From: Candidatus Desulfovibrio trichonymphae
GTDB lineage: Bacteria; Desulfobacterota; Desulfovibrionia; Desulfovibrionales; Desulfovibrionaceae
DNA: 64,000 nt
Direction of reading: 5' to 3'
Assembly: GCF_002355955.1 (NCBI RefSeq)
Contig: NZ_AP017368.1
Location: 186,001 to 250,000, forward strand
Of the stretch, positions 1 to 9,012 are shown piece by piece (the stretch's first letter is position 1; each line of letters opens with the position of its first letter). The position numbers were made by a program, and so were the translations under genes. The notes below the pieces were generated by a model. It saw only the letters and a list, made by a program, of their open reading frames with translations, ran no database searches and was not told where the DNA came from.

Positions 1-429
1 CATCGTACTGGCGGCGCCCAAGTCCGGACTGATAAAGCAGAACGTGTCCGCCGGAGCGGGGACGCAGGCTGCGTCGGGTGATGAAGGATGGTGGTCGATA
101 ATCAAGGAAAAGGGAATCTCTTCAAAAGCCTTGTTGTGGTGTGGCTGCGAATCCACAATAGCAAAATGTGTGTACTGTGACGCCTTTTCCGGCTGCCAGA
201 CTTTGACCGGAATGCGCAGATAGCGGATCATCGCCAGATTGTCCGGCCGAGTCACCGCATTGACGCGCATGATGTCAACGCTGTGCGTGCGGTGGAGCAT
301 GATGCGCTGCAGGGTCAGGGCGCAGGCCAGCGCGTCGGGATCGGCATTGATTATGATGCACCAGCGATCCGTCTTGTCAAGACTTTGCCGCCAGTGTTTT
401 ATGCGGGCAGTGTATTCGTTGTTCGTCAT
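1..429 (-). CDS. DHH-family phosphoesterase, N-terminal part (runs off the window edge)
   Basis: The reading frame is open from an ATG at 429 to the window edge and gives 143 residues. The N-terminus has the DHH-superfamily metal motif I (NADPDA, residues 29-34), a second acidic motif (IVDSQP, 91-96) and the signature DHHP at 112-115. These define the NrnA/RecJ-like hydrolases that cleave short oligonucleotides, pAp or cyclic dinucleotide products. The exact substrate cannot be told from this part. The start codon overlaps the stop of the decayed upstream frame (ATGA arrangement), so the two genes were probably translationally coupled. The C-terminal DHHA1 region lies outside the window. Confidence 0.85.
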   Translation of the reverse strand, partial: MTNNEYTARIKHWRQSLDKTDRWCIIINADPDALACALTLQRIMLHRTHSVDIMRVNAVTRPDNLAMIRYLRIPVKVWQPEKASQYTHFAIVDSQPHHNKAFEEIPFSLIIDHHPSSPDAACVPAPADTFCFISPDLGAASTM

Positions 430-791
430 TTCTGTTCCCTGCCGGTATGCCCTGCGTTACCCGCCGCCTTGTCGGCACGGGCCGCAAATATGGGCAGCGC
501 GGCTTTCACGCCAGGTCAGTGAAAAATTTTCGCCAGGTGCACGGCATGGTGGGGAAAACGAACCATTTGTTCCGGCAGATCTGAATCCAGCAGACAATCC
601 TCACCATACCCCAAAAGATATTACACGTCCAGACAAAGGCCCAGCCCATAATCTCCAGGGAATCCGGCGCCCAGTTCCGCAATATCGCAACAGGCCACAT
701 TTTTCGGCAGCAATGGCATACGGCTGCGGCTGTGCGGTTCGCAACGGATTCGCCGCATTGCATATTTGTACGCGTATCTTTCACTGCCCAT
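426..791 (-). pseudogene. Decayed gene of about 120 codons upstream of the DHH gene
   Basis: One frame reads coherently from about 791 to a TGA that overlaps the ATG of the DHH gene, but it is cut by an in-frame TAA near 621 and an in-frame TGA near 517. The pieces (LGAGFPGDYGLGLCLDV, then YLLGYGEDCLLDSDLPEQ, then PGVKAALPIFAARADKAAG) look like normal folded-protein sequence. The ATGA junction with the next gene is what an active operon would have. I do not recognise the family. The stops differ (TAA and TGA), so stop-codon recoding is an unlikely explanation and decay by point mutation fits better. The true start is uncertain; the M16 protease gene ends just upstream at 803. Confidence 0.5.
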
Positions 792-802
792 TGCCGCAAT
801 GG

Positions 803-3709
803 CTACAAAAGCTTTTGCACTGTCCATCCGCGCGTCTGTGCGGTTTCTTTTGCCTGCCGACCGCCAAGCACGCAGACAGCGCCTTTTTTTGCCACTTCCG
901 CCAGCACGTCGGCAAATGCCCGAAAGTGCCTTGGCGTGACGGCGAACATTTCTTCGCGTATCTGCTGTCGGGTTTCGTCAGAATCGCGTGTCAGCCAGCG
1001 GAGCAAAGAGAGAGCCCCTTTTGCGTCGGGCAGCAAGTATGCGTCCATATCGCCGATGGCACCGACAATGGCGCGGGAGAGTTGTTCTGCGTCAGGAGTG
1101 ACGCTACGCAGAAAATCGGCCATGCCGTCAAAGGCGGCCAGAGTCTGATCAACATTGGGGTCGCGGTAGGAGGAACAGACAAGCGTGCCGCTCAGGCGGT
1201 CCAGCCCGCAGGAGGTGCCGTAGGCACCGCCGCGCACGCGCACTTGCTCCCAAAGCCGGCCCATGCGCAAATAGCGCAGAATCACACTTGCCGAGCCGTG
1301 ATAGCTGTAGCCCTGATCATAGATATTGGCGGCTTTGCCCACATAGTTGATCATGACAGGTGCCAGAAAGGCTTCGGCTTCCGGAAGGCTCATGGGCTGC
1401 GGCGGCAAGCTGTCGCCTTCCTCTCCTTCGGGAAGGGCGGCCAGCAGGGCACGCGCCTCGTTTTCGGCGCGGGCGATGCCGCAGCCCTCGGCCGTGCAGT
1501 CAAAAATTGCCCCGGCGCGGGCGAGGAGCAGACTGCGCAGTGTTTCCAAATCGCCGAGCAACGTTTCCGGCCGGGTTTTAAGCTGCTTGAGCAGATAGCG
1601 CACGGAATTAAGATATGTGAGGCCGCATGTGCGCTCGGCCAGAGCGTCCGCGCCGGTGAAGCGCGCGCGCAGCCTGAGGCTTACAGTCGCATTTCCGGCT
1701 GTCTGCAGAACGTATTCCAAACGGGCTTTCTCTTCCAGCAGCATCTGCTGCAGGCGTTCCGTCGCCGCTGCCGGGTCGTTCAAGTGCTCCAGCAAGATTT
1801 CCTGGAGGATTTGAAAAAGATCCGGAATTTTTTCATAAACCGTCTTTCCGGATATGCTCAAATAATTTATGATGCCGCGCTTGCCAAACGTTACGCCTGT
1901 CAGATGATTCGCCCCTACGCCGCCTGTTTTTGCCGCCACAAGTTCGCCGAATTGCGTAAAGTCGTGCCGTGCTGTTCCCAGTTCTGTGAGAGAGCGGACA
2001 AAAACAGGCAGCAGGGGGACGAGGTTGTCGGGCAAACGGCGTATGGGCAGTAAAAGAGAAATATAGGCAATGCCGTTGGTAGGCAGTTCATGACTCAGGA
2101 AAACGTGCGTGCCTTGCGTCACTCGCCGGGGGATGGGAGCGTTTTCGCGCGGCAGGTCGTCAGGCGTGAGGTTCGGGATGGTCGCGAGCGCCTCAGGGCT
2201 GTCCGTTTCGGTCTGTGTCTGCTGCAGGCGGCGGGTTTGTTCGACAATTGCGCTGCGTCGCTGCGTGTCGCTTTGTGAATATATGGCGTCAAGGCGGGCT
2301 TTTTCTTGCTGTTCGCGCGTGTTCCCCAGATTTTCATCCGGGGTCAGCACAACTGTGGTTCTATGCGTGTTGTTCAAAAAGTGTTCCTGCAAAAGCCTTT
2401 CAAAGATATTTTCTCCTTTTGCGAGGCAGTCCTTAATGGCGGCAAGCGGTTTTTCCCAAGCCAGAGGGGTTAGAGGGTCGCCGTCGTACAGCCAGGTGGA
2501 GAGCGACCGTATCATGGCGGCAAGACCGCGCGGGAAGCGTCCGGAGTTGTTTTCCCTGTAAGCGAATTCCACGCTGTTCACCGCCGCCTCCACGGCGGAG
2601 GGAGCAATGCCGTCTTCCGCGAGGCGGCGAAGCGTGTCGAAGATCAGGTCTTCGGCTTTTTGCACGTTTTCTATGGTCACGCCCTTGAGACCGGTGGAAT
2701 AATACATCTGCCGCAGGTCTGTTTCGAGACCGCAGCCTGTTGTGTCTTCCCCGAGGCCGGAGCCGATCAGCGCCTTGCGCAGGGGCGAACCCGGCATGCC
2801 TTCAAGAATGTGTTCCAGCATTTCCATGCGCAGGGTCTCATCCATGTCGTCCCGTTCGCCGAGCAGCCAGTTGACGGTAAACAGGGCGCGTTTTTCGCCT
2901 TCTGCAGCCGCGTATGTTTTTTCAATGCGTCTGGGCAGCGCCTTGTGTTCCTGCAAGGGCACGGCAGAATCCGCATTTTTTTTCGCATAGCCTTCCAGTT
3001 CCAGACTGATGCGCCGCAGGCGTTTTTCTTCAGGGTCGTCGCCCCAGAAAAAAAAGCGGGCGTTGCACGGGTGGTAATAGTGCCTGTGAAAGTTGTAAAA
3101 AGCCTCATAGGTGAGATTGGGGATATGTTCCGGGTTTCCGCCGGAATCCAGGCTGTACAGCGTGTCGGGAAAGAGGGCATGCTGGCTCTGTTCGGCGAGC
3201 ACGGAATCAGGCGAGGAATAGGCACCCTTCATTTCATTGTAGACAACGCCTTTGAATGTCCAAGGCCCGTCGGGACTTTCGGCCTCTATGTGCCAGCCCT
3301 CCTGGCGGAAGATATCTTTGCTGATGCGGGGGTGAAACACCGCGTCAAGGTAGACGTCGACCAGGTTATAAAAATCTTGCAGATTTGTGCTGGCTACAGG
3401 GTAGCAGGTTTTGTCCGGAAAGGTGAATGCGTTTAAAAATGTTTGCAGTGACCCTTTGAGCAGTTCCACAAAGGGTTCCCTGACCGGATATTTTTTTGAG
3501 CCGCAGAGCACGGAGTGCTCCAGAATGTGCGCCACACCTGTGGAATCCGACGGCGGTGTGCGAAAGCTCACACCGAAGCACTTGTTTTCGTCCGTGTTTG
3601 TGATGGAAAGCAGCAGGGCGTCTGTGGCGTTGTGCCGCCACAGACGTGCCATACCGCCCGCTTCCTTGAGACAGTGTTCCGTAAGCAGTCTGAAGCCGTG
3701 TGTGCGCAT
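803..3709 (-). CDS. Insulinase-type (M16C, PreP/Cym1-like) zinc metallopeptidase
   Basis: The 968-residue protein has the inverted zinc motif HILEH at residues 61-65, with a downstream acidic helix (EMKGAYSS, around residue 160) that supplies the third ligand. Length and four-lobe organisation match the presequence-protease branch of M16, which degrades short unstructured peptides in a closed chamber; a bacterial homologue would act in the cytoplasm. The ATG follows an AAGG element at normal spacing. The nitronate monooxygenase gene ends only 3 bp upstream, so the two are probably cotranscribed. A 604-codon open frame on the opposite strand is a shadow of this gene. Confidence 0.9.
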   Translation of the reverse strand: MRTHGFRLLTEHCLKEAGGMARLWRHNATDALLLSITNTDENKCFGVSFRTPPSDSTGVAHILEHSVLCGSKKYPVREPFVELLKGSLQTFLNAFTFPDKTCYPVASTNLQDFYNLVDVYLDAVFHPRISKDIFRQEGWHIEAESPDGPWTFKGVVYNEMKGAYSSPDSVLAEQSQHALFPDTLYSLDSGGNPEHIPNLTYEAFYNFHRHYYHPCNARFFFWGDDPEEKRLRRISLELEGYAKKNADSAVPLQEHKALPRRIEKTYAAAEGEKRALFTVNWLLGERDDMDETLRMEMLEHILEGMPGSPLRKALIGSGLGEDTTGCGLETDLRQMYYSTGLKGVTIENVQKAEDLIFDTLRRLAEDGIAPSAVEAAVNSVEFAYRENNSGRFPRGLAAMIRSLSTWLYDGDPLTPLAWEKPLAAIKDCLAKGENIFERLLQEHFLNNTHRTTVVLTPDENLGNTREQQEKARLDAIYSQSDTQRRSAIVEQTRRLQQTQTETDSPEALATIPNLTPDDLPRENAPIPRRVTQGTHVFLSHELPTNGIAYISLLLPIRRLPDNLVPLLPVFVRSLTELGTARHDFTQFGELVAAKTGGVGANHLTGVTFGKRGIINYLSISGKTVYEKIPDLFQILQEILLEHLNDPAAATERLQQMLLEEKARLEYVLQTAGNATVSLRLRARFTGADALAERTCGLTYLNSVRYLLKQLKTRPETLLGDLETLRSLLLARAGAIFDCTAEGCGIARAENEARALLAALPEGEEGDSLPPQPMSLPEAEAFLAPVMINYVGKAANIYDQGYSYHGSASVILRYLRMGRLWEQVRVRGGAYGTSCGLDRLSGTLVCSSYRDPNVDQTLAAFDGMADFLRSVTPDAEQLSRAIVGAIGDMDAYLLPDAKGALSLLRWLTRDSDETRQQIREEMFAVTPRHFRAFADVLAEVAKKGAVCVLGGRQAKETAQTRGWTVQKLL

Positions 3710-3712
3710 TGC

Positions 3713-4876
3713 TTACCTTTCTGCAGGGGTTTTGTTTTTTGCCCCGGCATTCATCATGGCGTGCATGCCCTTGCTGACAGAACTGACGGTTTCGTCAAAT
3801 TCACGTTGCAGGGACTCCATGAGTTCGCGCACGGAAATGATTTTATTCACGCGAAAGACATTGGCACCGCAAAAGGCGAAACCTCGTTCCAAGTTTCCCT
3901 TCATCGCGTTGATGAGCGCCTGGGCGATACAATAGGGCGTTTTTTCCTGTTGGCAGGTGCTCACGCAGTGGAAAATGCATTTGAAAGGCTTTGTCAGTCC
4001 CGCGCGCGCGGTCGTGATGAATTCGTTGAGGATGGCCCGGCCGGGCATGCCGACCGGACTTTTGATAATGGTCACGTCTTCCTGTTTTGCGGTGAGATAG
4101 CTTTGTTTGAAGCGTTCGTCCGCATCGCATTCATGCGTGGCGACAAAACGCGTGCCCATCTGCACACCGGCTGCCCCCAGATCCAGAAACTGCCTGATGT
4201 CCGCGCCTGTATACACGCCGCCTGCGGCAATAACAGGCACGGCGCGTCCTTTTTGATCCTCAAAGGGTTTTACGGCTTCCAGCACCTGGGGCACAAGATT
4301 TTCCAGCGCGTGTTCAAAATTTTGAATATTCTCAGGTTTGAAGCCGAGGTGTCCTCCGGCCTTCGGCCCTTCCACCACAAAGGCGTCCGGCAGATAATTG
4401 CAGCGGGCGAGCCATTTTTTTGCGAGAATGGTGGCGGCTCTGGCTGAGGAGACAATGGGCACGAGTTTTGTCTTGAATTCCTGCTTCTTTGTTTCGCAAA
4501 GTTCCAGCAGGTGACGCGGCAATTCTGTAGGCATGCCCGCGCCGGCAAAAATGATGTCCGCCCTGTTTTCTATGGCTGTGCGTACCATCTGGCTGAAGGT
4601 TGTCAGCGCCACCATGATGTTGACGCCGATAATGCCCGTGGTCAGTGCCCTGGCTTTGAGGATTTCCTGCTGCAGTGCGCGGTTGTTGGCTTCCTGGGGA
4701 TTTTTTGCCACGTCCGGCTCATGCATGCCTATCATGGCGCCGGCGATGACGCCTATACCGCCCTGATTGGCGACAGCCGACGCGAGGCGGGAGAGGGATA
4801 TGCCGACGCCCATACCTCCCTGGATAACTGGCACCTGCGCTGTGAGATCACCGATTTTCAGTGATGGAAAGGACAT
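3713..4876 (-). CDS. Nitronate monooxygenase / 2-nitropropane dioxygenase-like flavoprotein
   Basis: The 387-residue protein begins MSFPSLKIGD and continues with the FMN TIM-barrel signature QGGMGVGISLSRLASAVANQ. Later it has FVVEGPKAGGHLG and AAGGVYTGADIRQFLDLGA, the phosphate-binding loops of the NMO/FabK family. The family oxidises alkyl nitronates or, in FabK-type members, reduces enoyl-ACP, and sequence alone does not separate the two here. The open frame extends to 4978, but a GGAGG lies 6 nt before the ATG at 4876, which decides the start. It is followed after 3 bp by the M16 peptidase gene. Confidence 0.85.
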   Translation of the reverse strand: MSFPSLKIGDLTAQVPVIQGGMGVGISLSRLASAVANQGGIGVIAGAMIGMHEPDVAKNPQEANNRALQQEILKARALTTGIIGVNIMVALTTFSQMVRTAIENRADIIFAGAGMPTELPRHLLELCETKKQEFKTKLVPIVSSARAATILAKKWLARCNYLPDAFVVEGPKAGGHLGFKPENIQNFEHALENLVPQVLEAVKPFEDQKGRAVPVIAAGGVYTGADIRQFLDLGAAGVQMGTRFVATHECDADERFKQSYLTAKQEDVTIIKSPVGMPGRAILNEFITTARAGLTKPFKCIFHCVSTCQQEKTPYCIAQALINAMKGNLERGFAFCGANVFRVNKIISVRELMESLQREFDETVSSVSKGMHAMMNAGAKNKTPAER

Positions 4877-5008
4877 GGCATAGCCTCCGTAGATGAATTT
4901 GTTTTGATGTATAGTTTGAAAGCGGACAGAATGCAATACAATGAAGCGCGCTTTGCCGTATTGTGCTGTCTCAGGCATGGCCGTATGTCATGATTTATAA
5001 TCCGGAAC

Positions 5009-5800
5009 TCACGGAAGTATTACGGCATGCCGGAATCGCGCTCCTGACACACTGCCAGCGGCGGCGCGACCGGCTTCCCGCATTCGACACGCCGCCGAAT
5101 CGACAAGCCGGGTTGCGTTTTCCCAGATAATGTCACTGTGGCGCTCAACCAACGCCCTGTCCTGCGGGCGATCAGAAAAAAGCCAGAGCGCGTCTGAGAC
5201 GAGCCATGCGTCAATATACCCTGCCGCATCTTTCGCCGTCAGTTTGTGAAGGGCAATCCCGTCGCGCGCGCCTGCCGCTTTTTTGTGTTATACAGGTAGA
5301 CGTACCCGTCCTTAAAAGTGTGCGCCAGAGGACGCAAAGCAAGATAGCGCACAGCCGTGCAATCGCCGTTGCCGTAAACAAGCTCTCCTGGCGGCACAAG
5401 CCGTTGCAGGGCGTCAAGCGCTTCACGATAAACCGCGTAGTCGTTTCCCGGCGTCAGCATGGCCGCCGTTAACGATTCCAGATTCCAGAAGTTGTTTATA
5501 GGCATTTTATCATGTAATACAGGATTCTGACGAAACAGATCAGGATGACTGTCAAAAGCCATATACTGGGCGTACACGTCGAGGTCGCTGCCATATCCGC
5601 GCCGCCCCGGCGGCAATGGGCACAATGCCGCGCAAGGCGGCCAGCGCGTAAAAAGCGGCAAGAACGACAAAAAAAGCATCTGCCGCCAGACGAAAGTGGA
5701 CGGATCTGAGGAAGGGCGCGACAGCAAAGGTTTTCCTGGAAGAACTTATGAATCCGCGACGACGAAAAATTGAAGACAGCAACCAATTCACACAGTACAC
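5009..5800 (-). pseudogene. Frameshifted gene for a membrane-anchored protein of unknown function
   Basis: About 262 codons can be pieced together from three frames. The N-terminal part, from a GTG at 5800 that overlaps the end of the phosphatase gene, carries a basic segment and one hydrophobic helix (ADAFFVVLAAFYALAALRGI). After a shift near 5590 it continues with DLDVYAQYMAFDSHPDLF and a long soluble stretch. After a second shift near 5265 it ends with DAAGYIDAWLVSDALWLFSD and a TGA at 5009. All three parts read as protein-like sequence. The family is not recognised. The overlap with the upstream phosphatase gene suggests it was the third gene of that envelope operon. Confidence 0.6.
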
Positions 5801-6603
5801 CTGACCTCTCCGCCGGACAGCAATGAATCAATGCCAAACATTTGTTGCACCATGCCGGCAATCTGCGTTTGTGTTTTTGGCAGGGCGCGTTCTTCCCAGT
5901 CTTGGCCCACAAGCCAGAGAGGAACACGGCGGGCTTGTTCCGTCACGTCGCAGTGGCGGCGGTCGTTATCCATGCCGTGGTCGCTTGTGATCAGCGCCGC
6001 ATAGCCCGCATCAAGCCAGTGCGGCAGAAAACGGGCCAGCAGAGCGTCCGCGTTACGCGCCGCATCACGGTAGGCGGGCGAATCCGCGCCGTGCATGTGC
6101 CCGGCATGGTCAATGCCCATGGAATGCACGAGAAGGATGTGCGGCTGATATTGCAGGCGCAGCCATTCCGCATCGTGAAAAAGTTCATCATCTGGGTAAG
6201 CGTCGCTGCTGTAAAAAAGTCCGTGCGCGATTGGCAGGGTCACGTCGTTTGTCAGGCGGTGCTGACCGGCCACAAAAGGAGCGGCGTTGCAGAGTTCGCT
6301 TATCCAGCAATAGGCCGCGGCCGCTGTGACAAGCCCGTTTTTCTGTGCCAGGTGAAAAATGGTGGGCGTTGGGCACAGGCGCGCGTCGTCATTGTGGACA
6401 ATGCCGGTTAAAACCGGCGCGTGTCCGCTGAGCAGCGTCGCATAGATCGGGCGTGAGAACGGCGGCAGCTCGGCTGTGAGTTCGACATAGCCCGCGGCGC
6501 CGGCCCGTTCAAGCGAGCGTACATAGCTGAAACAACGGCGTGCTGTTGCGGCGCGCAGCCCGTCCAGCAGTATAATCATGAGATGCCGGTTCATCGTGTT
6601 CAC
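5788..6603 (-). CDS. Alkaline phosphatase superfamily (type I phosphodiesterase/sulfatase-like) enzyme
   Basis: The 271-residue protein starts MNTMNRHLMIILLDGLRAATARRCF, with the first metal ligand aspartate in LLDG. It has PFSRPIYATLLSGHAP, whose Ser/Thr region is the usual nucleophile area, HSMGIDHAGHMHG (metal ligands) and ALITSDHGMDNDRRH, the hallmark DHGM with its following His. This is the core of phosphopentomutase/NPP/PglZ-like hydrolases. There is no signal peptide, so it is probably cytoplasmic. It overlaps the deacetylase gene upstream by 4 bp and the decayed membrane gene downstream, which points to a polar envelope-glycan function. The substrate is unknown. Confidence 0.8.
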   Translation of the reverse strand: MNTMNRHLMIILLDGLRAATARRCFSYVRSLERAGAAGYVELTAELPPFSRPIYATLLSGHAPVLTGIVHNDDARLCPTPTIFHLAQKNGLVTAAAAYCWISELCNAAPFVAGQHRLTNDVTLPIAHGLFYSSDAYPDDELFHDAEWLRLQYQPHILLVHSMGIDHAGHMHGADSPAYRDAARNADALLARFLPHWLDAGYAALITSDHGMDNDRRHCDVTEQARRVPLWLVGQDWEERALPKTQTQIAGMVQQMFGIDSLLSGGEVRCTV

Positions 6604-7628
6604 CAGTCTCCTTTTCCGGTCGGGCGTTCGGGGAACGAGAGCGACGGGGCAAGATTATACAGTTGTGCGGCCGTGATGCCCTGCACGGAGAACGTTTCTT
6701 TCAGCCATTGGAGAAAACGGTAAATTTTTTGCAGCAGGGCGTCTGTAGCTGATTGATCCGGCACGTTGGGCGATGCGCCGGGCAGCATTTCCGAAGAATG
6801 CCAGAACAGATGCAGCACCCGTCCGCCGCGGGCCGCATGCAGACGGCTTGCGAGACGCATGATGCGGCTTGAGTGCCAGATAGGGTTGGCGCTTGCGACT
6901 CCCCAGAAATGAAAAGAATCCAGCAGCAGTGGCGGGCGGGCAATGGCGTGCCAGCAGCGCGCGAGCTCCGGCAAAAGCGCAATCTGGGTTATGGGCGCTT
7001 CCAGCAGGCGTAGGCCGGGCGCGTCCTCGGCCCAGTAGGGGTCTGCGGGCGCGAGAAAGTGATCCGGCCCGCCGGGATAGGCGCGTAACGGGCAGACCGA
7101 ACTGTCCAGCGTTATGCCAGCCTCGGCCAGCAGGGGGCGCACCTGTGATTTCAAGTCCCATCTGCCCATGCGAAAACTTGTCAGCGGCGCGGATTGCAGC
7201 TCTTGGCCGGTGACAAGCAGTGTGCGCAGGCGTCGGCGCAGCAAATTGCGCTCAAGACGGTGTGTGCGTTCCGGCGGGCATGTGCCCGCGCGTGTCTCCG
7301 CCGTCAGCGGATGGGTGCTCCAGTGGTGCAGATGCGCGCCTATTTCCGCACCCAAGTCGTCGCGCATAAAGGCCAGCGTCGCCCTTGTCTCGGGGTCGGC
7401 TAAAACCGTATAGGCGCAGAACAGCGTCAGGGGAAAATTCAGCTCCCGCGTCAGGGGGGCAAGGCGGGGCAGCAGCGCCACATTGCGCACGCCGCAACCT
7501 GCCGCGGCATAGCGGCCTGAAAAAAGCCCCTCTTCTTCCACGTCAAGGCTCACTATGACGAACAGCGGCTGTTTGTCCGGGGGGGCGTTGGCGTCGGGCT
7601 GGCGTGTGCTGGCGTCGGCAATGTTCAT
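6600..7628 (-). CDS. Polysaccharide deacetylase-like protein (NodB-fold)
   Basis: The predicted 342 residues include FVIVSLDVEEEGLFSGRY, an Asp-containing first beta strand, and LGAEIGAHLHHWSTHPLT, which carries the HxxxH-type metal pair of the CE4/NodB fold. After a central HFLAPADPYWAED segment, FHFWGVASANPIWHSSRIM and VLHLFWHSSEML resemble the C-terminal strands of distant polysaccharide deacetylases encoded in surface-glycan loci. The frame could begin at a TTG at 7667. The ATG at 7628 is preferred, although neither has a strong ribosome site. The stop overlaps the next start (ATGA). It probably acts on a cell-surface glycan together with the following phosphatase. Confidence 0.75.
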   Translation of the reverse strand: MNIADASTRQPDANAPPDKQPLFVIVSLDVEEEGLFSGRYAAAGCGVRNVALLPRLAPLTRELNFPLTLFCAYTVLADPETRATLAFMRDDLGAEIGAHLHHWSTHPLTAETRAGTCPPERTHRLERNLLRRRLRTLLVTGQELQSAPLTSFRMGRWDLKSQVRPLLAEAGITLDSSVCPLRAYPGGPDHFLAPADPYWAEDAPGLRLLEAPITQIALLPELARCWHAIARPPLLLDSFHFWGVASANPIWHSSRIMRLASRLHAARGGRVLHLFWHSSEMLPGASPNVPDQSATDALLQKIYRFLQWLKETFSVQGITAAQLYNLAPSLSFPERPTGKGDW

Positions 7629-7788
7629 CTTGTCTGCGTGTATATATGATAAGCAGTCGCGGAGCAAAGCGCAAAATCAAAGCCGGAGTGATAAGTCTTT
7701 CGGCCGGCGCCCTAACGGCAGTCATACAAGGGTCAATCGGCAAAATACGCTGCTGCGGTTTTTGATGGAAGTTGAGGCGGGGAATTGG

Positions 7789-7815
7789 CGTCAGTTCAAA
7801 AAATTTTTGACTCGG
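7789..7815. repeat. 27-bp element, copy 1
   Basis: The segment CGTCAGTTCAAAAAAT followed by TTTTGACTCGG matches the segment at 13965-13991 at 26 of 27 positions. Its core, AGTTCAAAAA/TTTTTGACT, is a near-palindrome. Here it covers the last codons of the DarP-like gene (reverse strand ...ESKIF-stop). Confidence 0.7.
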
Positions 7816-8119
7816 ATACATGCCCCGGCAGACGATGCAGCGTCGGCTCGTCAACAGCGCGCATAAGGCGGCCGATGTACTGTATTTGTCGTCGCCGGGC
7901 TTCATGGCCGCGCGTGTCGGCATATCGGCATACGGCCTCATACAGTTTCGGCGGCAGATTCAGTTTGCGGAGCGCCTCCGGGTCAAGGCGGGTCAGTCGG
8001 GCTCCGACATTTTGCAGGGCCAGACTGCGGCGTTTGTGGGCAGAACGGCTGGATTTGGTGTTTCCCCCCTCGTTTTGCACGGTCTCATCCTGCCGTTGGA
8101 AGCGTTGCTTGCGCGGCAT
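7796..8119 (-). CDS. Short DUF615 (DarP/YjgA-like) ribosome-associated protein
   Basis: The 107 residues contain the DUF615 core: RSAHKRRSLALQNVG, LTRLDPEALRKLNLPP and RRRQIQYIGRLMRAVD. In E. coli, DarP (183 residues) helps assemble the peptidyl-transferase centre of the 50S subunit. Here the C-terminal half is missing: after GRLMRAVDEPTLHRLPGHVS the frame stops inside the 27-bp repeated element. It could be a truncated gene or a naturally short lineage form. The ubiA-type gene ends 6 bp upstream, so the two share a transcript. Confidence 0.7.
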   Translation of the reverse strand: MPRKQRFQRQDETVQNEGGNTKSSRSAHKRRSLALQNVGARLTRLDPEALRKLNLPPKLYEAVCRYADTRGHEARRRQIQYIGRLMRAVDEPTLHRLPGHVSESKIF

Positions 8120-8125
8120 GACGCC

Positions 8126-9001
8126 TCAGACGAGAATGCCCAGAATCACGCCGGCGAGCACAACCGGCGAAATGGCGCCGTTCAGGGTAAAAAATGCCGT
8201 GTTGACGTGGCGCAGGTCTTCGGCATTCATCAGCCGGTGCTCTGTAAAAAGCAGCACGGCGATGCCGGCGCAGATGCAGAACCAAGGCCAGGAAAGCCCG
8301 GCCGCGGCGCCCGCGAGCGACAGAAAAACGGCTGTCATGCAATGAGAAAAGGCCGCAATGGCCAAAGCGGTTTTGGTGCCGTACACAGACGGTACGGAAT
8401 ACAGGCCGAAGGCTTTGTCAAAATCCATATCCTGAAAGGAGTAATAGATGTCAAAGGCCGCCACCCAGAACGTGACGGCAAAAAAGAGCAGCACCGGCGC
8501 CAGATTCATGCTCCCCGGCGTCACGCTTATCCACCCGGCAAGCGGCGCAAGCCCCAGGGTTGCGCCGAGCCAGAAGTGGCAAAGTGATGTAAAACGCTTG
8601 AGCAAGCTGTAGGCGGCCGCAAAAAGCAGGGCAGGCGCGGAGAGCCGGAGGCAAAGGTTGTTCAGGGCGGCGCAGGAGGCGATAAAAATGAGAGCCGTGA
8701 CCCCGCAGAAAGCCCAGGTTTGGCGCACGCTGATGCGGCCGGAGACAAGAGGGCGTTTGCACGTGCGGGGGTTGGCGCGGTCAAGGGGCAGATCAGCAAG
8801 ACGATTGAAGGCCATGGCAAAGGAGCGCACAGCTGCCATGGCGATGGTGAGGAAAATCAGGCTTTGTACGGGGGGCAGGCCGCGCGCGGCCAAGACGGCG
8901 CCGGCCCAGGCGTAGGGCAGGGCAAAGACGGAGTGTTCAATTTTTATCATGCTGCAAATGTCGGCAAACTGGCCGAGAGGGGCGCGCATGCTGTTATTCA
9001 T
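8126..9001 (-). CDS. UbiA-type prenyltransferase, probably menaquinone (futalosine route) MqnP
   Basis: The 291-residue protein has about eight hydrophobic helices and both aspartate-rich motifs of the UbiA superfamily: NRLADLPLDRANPRT near residue 66 and YYSFQDMDFDKAFGLYSVP near 190. These bind the Mg-diphosphate of the polyprenyl donor. FALPYAWAGAVLA near the N-terminus is typical of 4-hydroxybenzoate-polyprenyltransferase-like enzymes. In anaerobic sulphate reducers without ubiquinone, this branch prenylates the futalosine-derived naphthoate; that assignment is inferred from lineage. It is followed by the DUF615 gene and preceded by the MogA-like gene. Confidence 0.85.
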   Translation of the reverse strand: MNNSMRAPLGQFADICSMIKIEHSVFALPYAWAGAVLAARGLPPVQSLIFLTIAMAAVRSFAMAFNRLADLPLDRANPRTCKRPLVSGRISVRQTWAFCGVTALIFIASCAALNNLCLRLSAPALLFAAAYSLLKRFTSLCHFWLGATLGLAPLAGWISVTPGSMNLAPVLLFFAVTFWVAAFDIYYSFQDMDFDKAFGLYSVPSVYGTKTALAIAAFSHCMTAVFLSLAGAAAGLSWPWFCICAGIAVLLFTEHRLMNAEDLRHVNTAFFTLNGAISPVVLAGVILGILV

Positions 9002-9012
9002 AATTCACTTTC

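Noticed and set aside
239-2053. 604-codon open frame on the plus strand
   Set aside because: It lies antisense to the M16 peptidase, has no domain signatures and reflects the high GC content of that gene.
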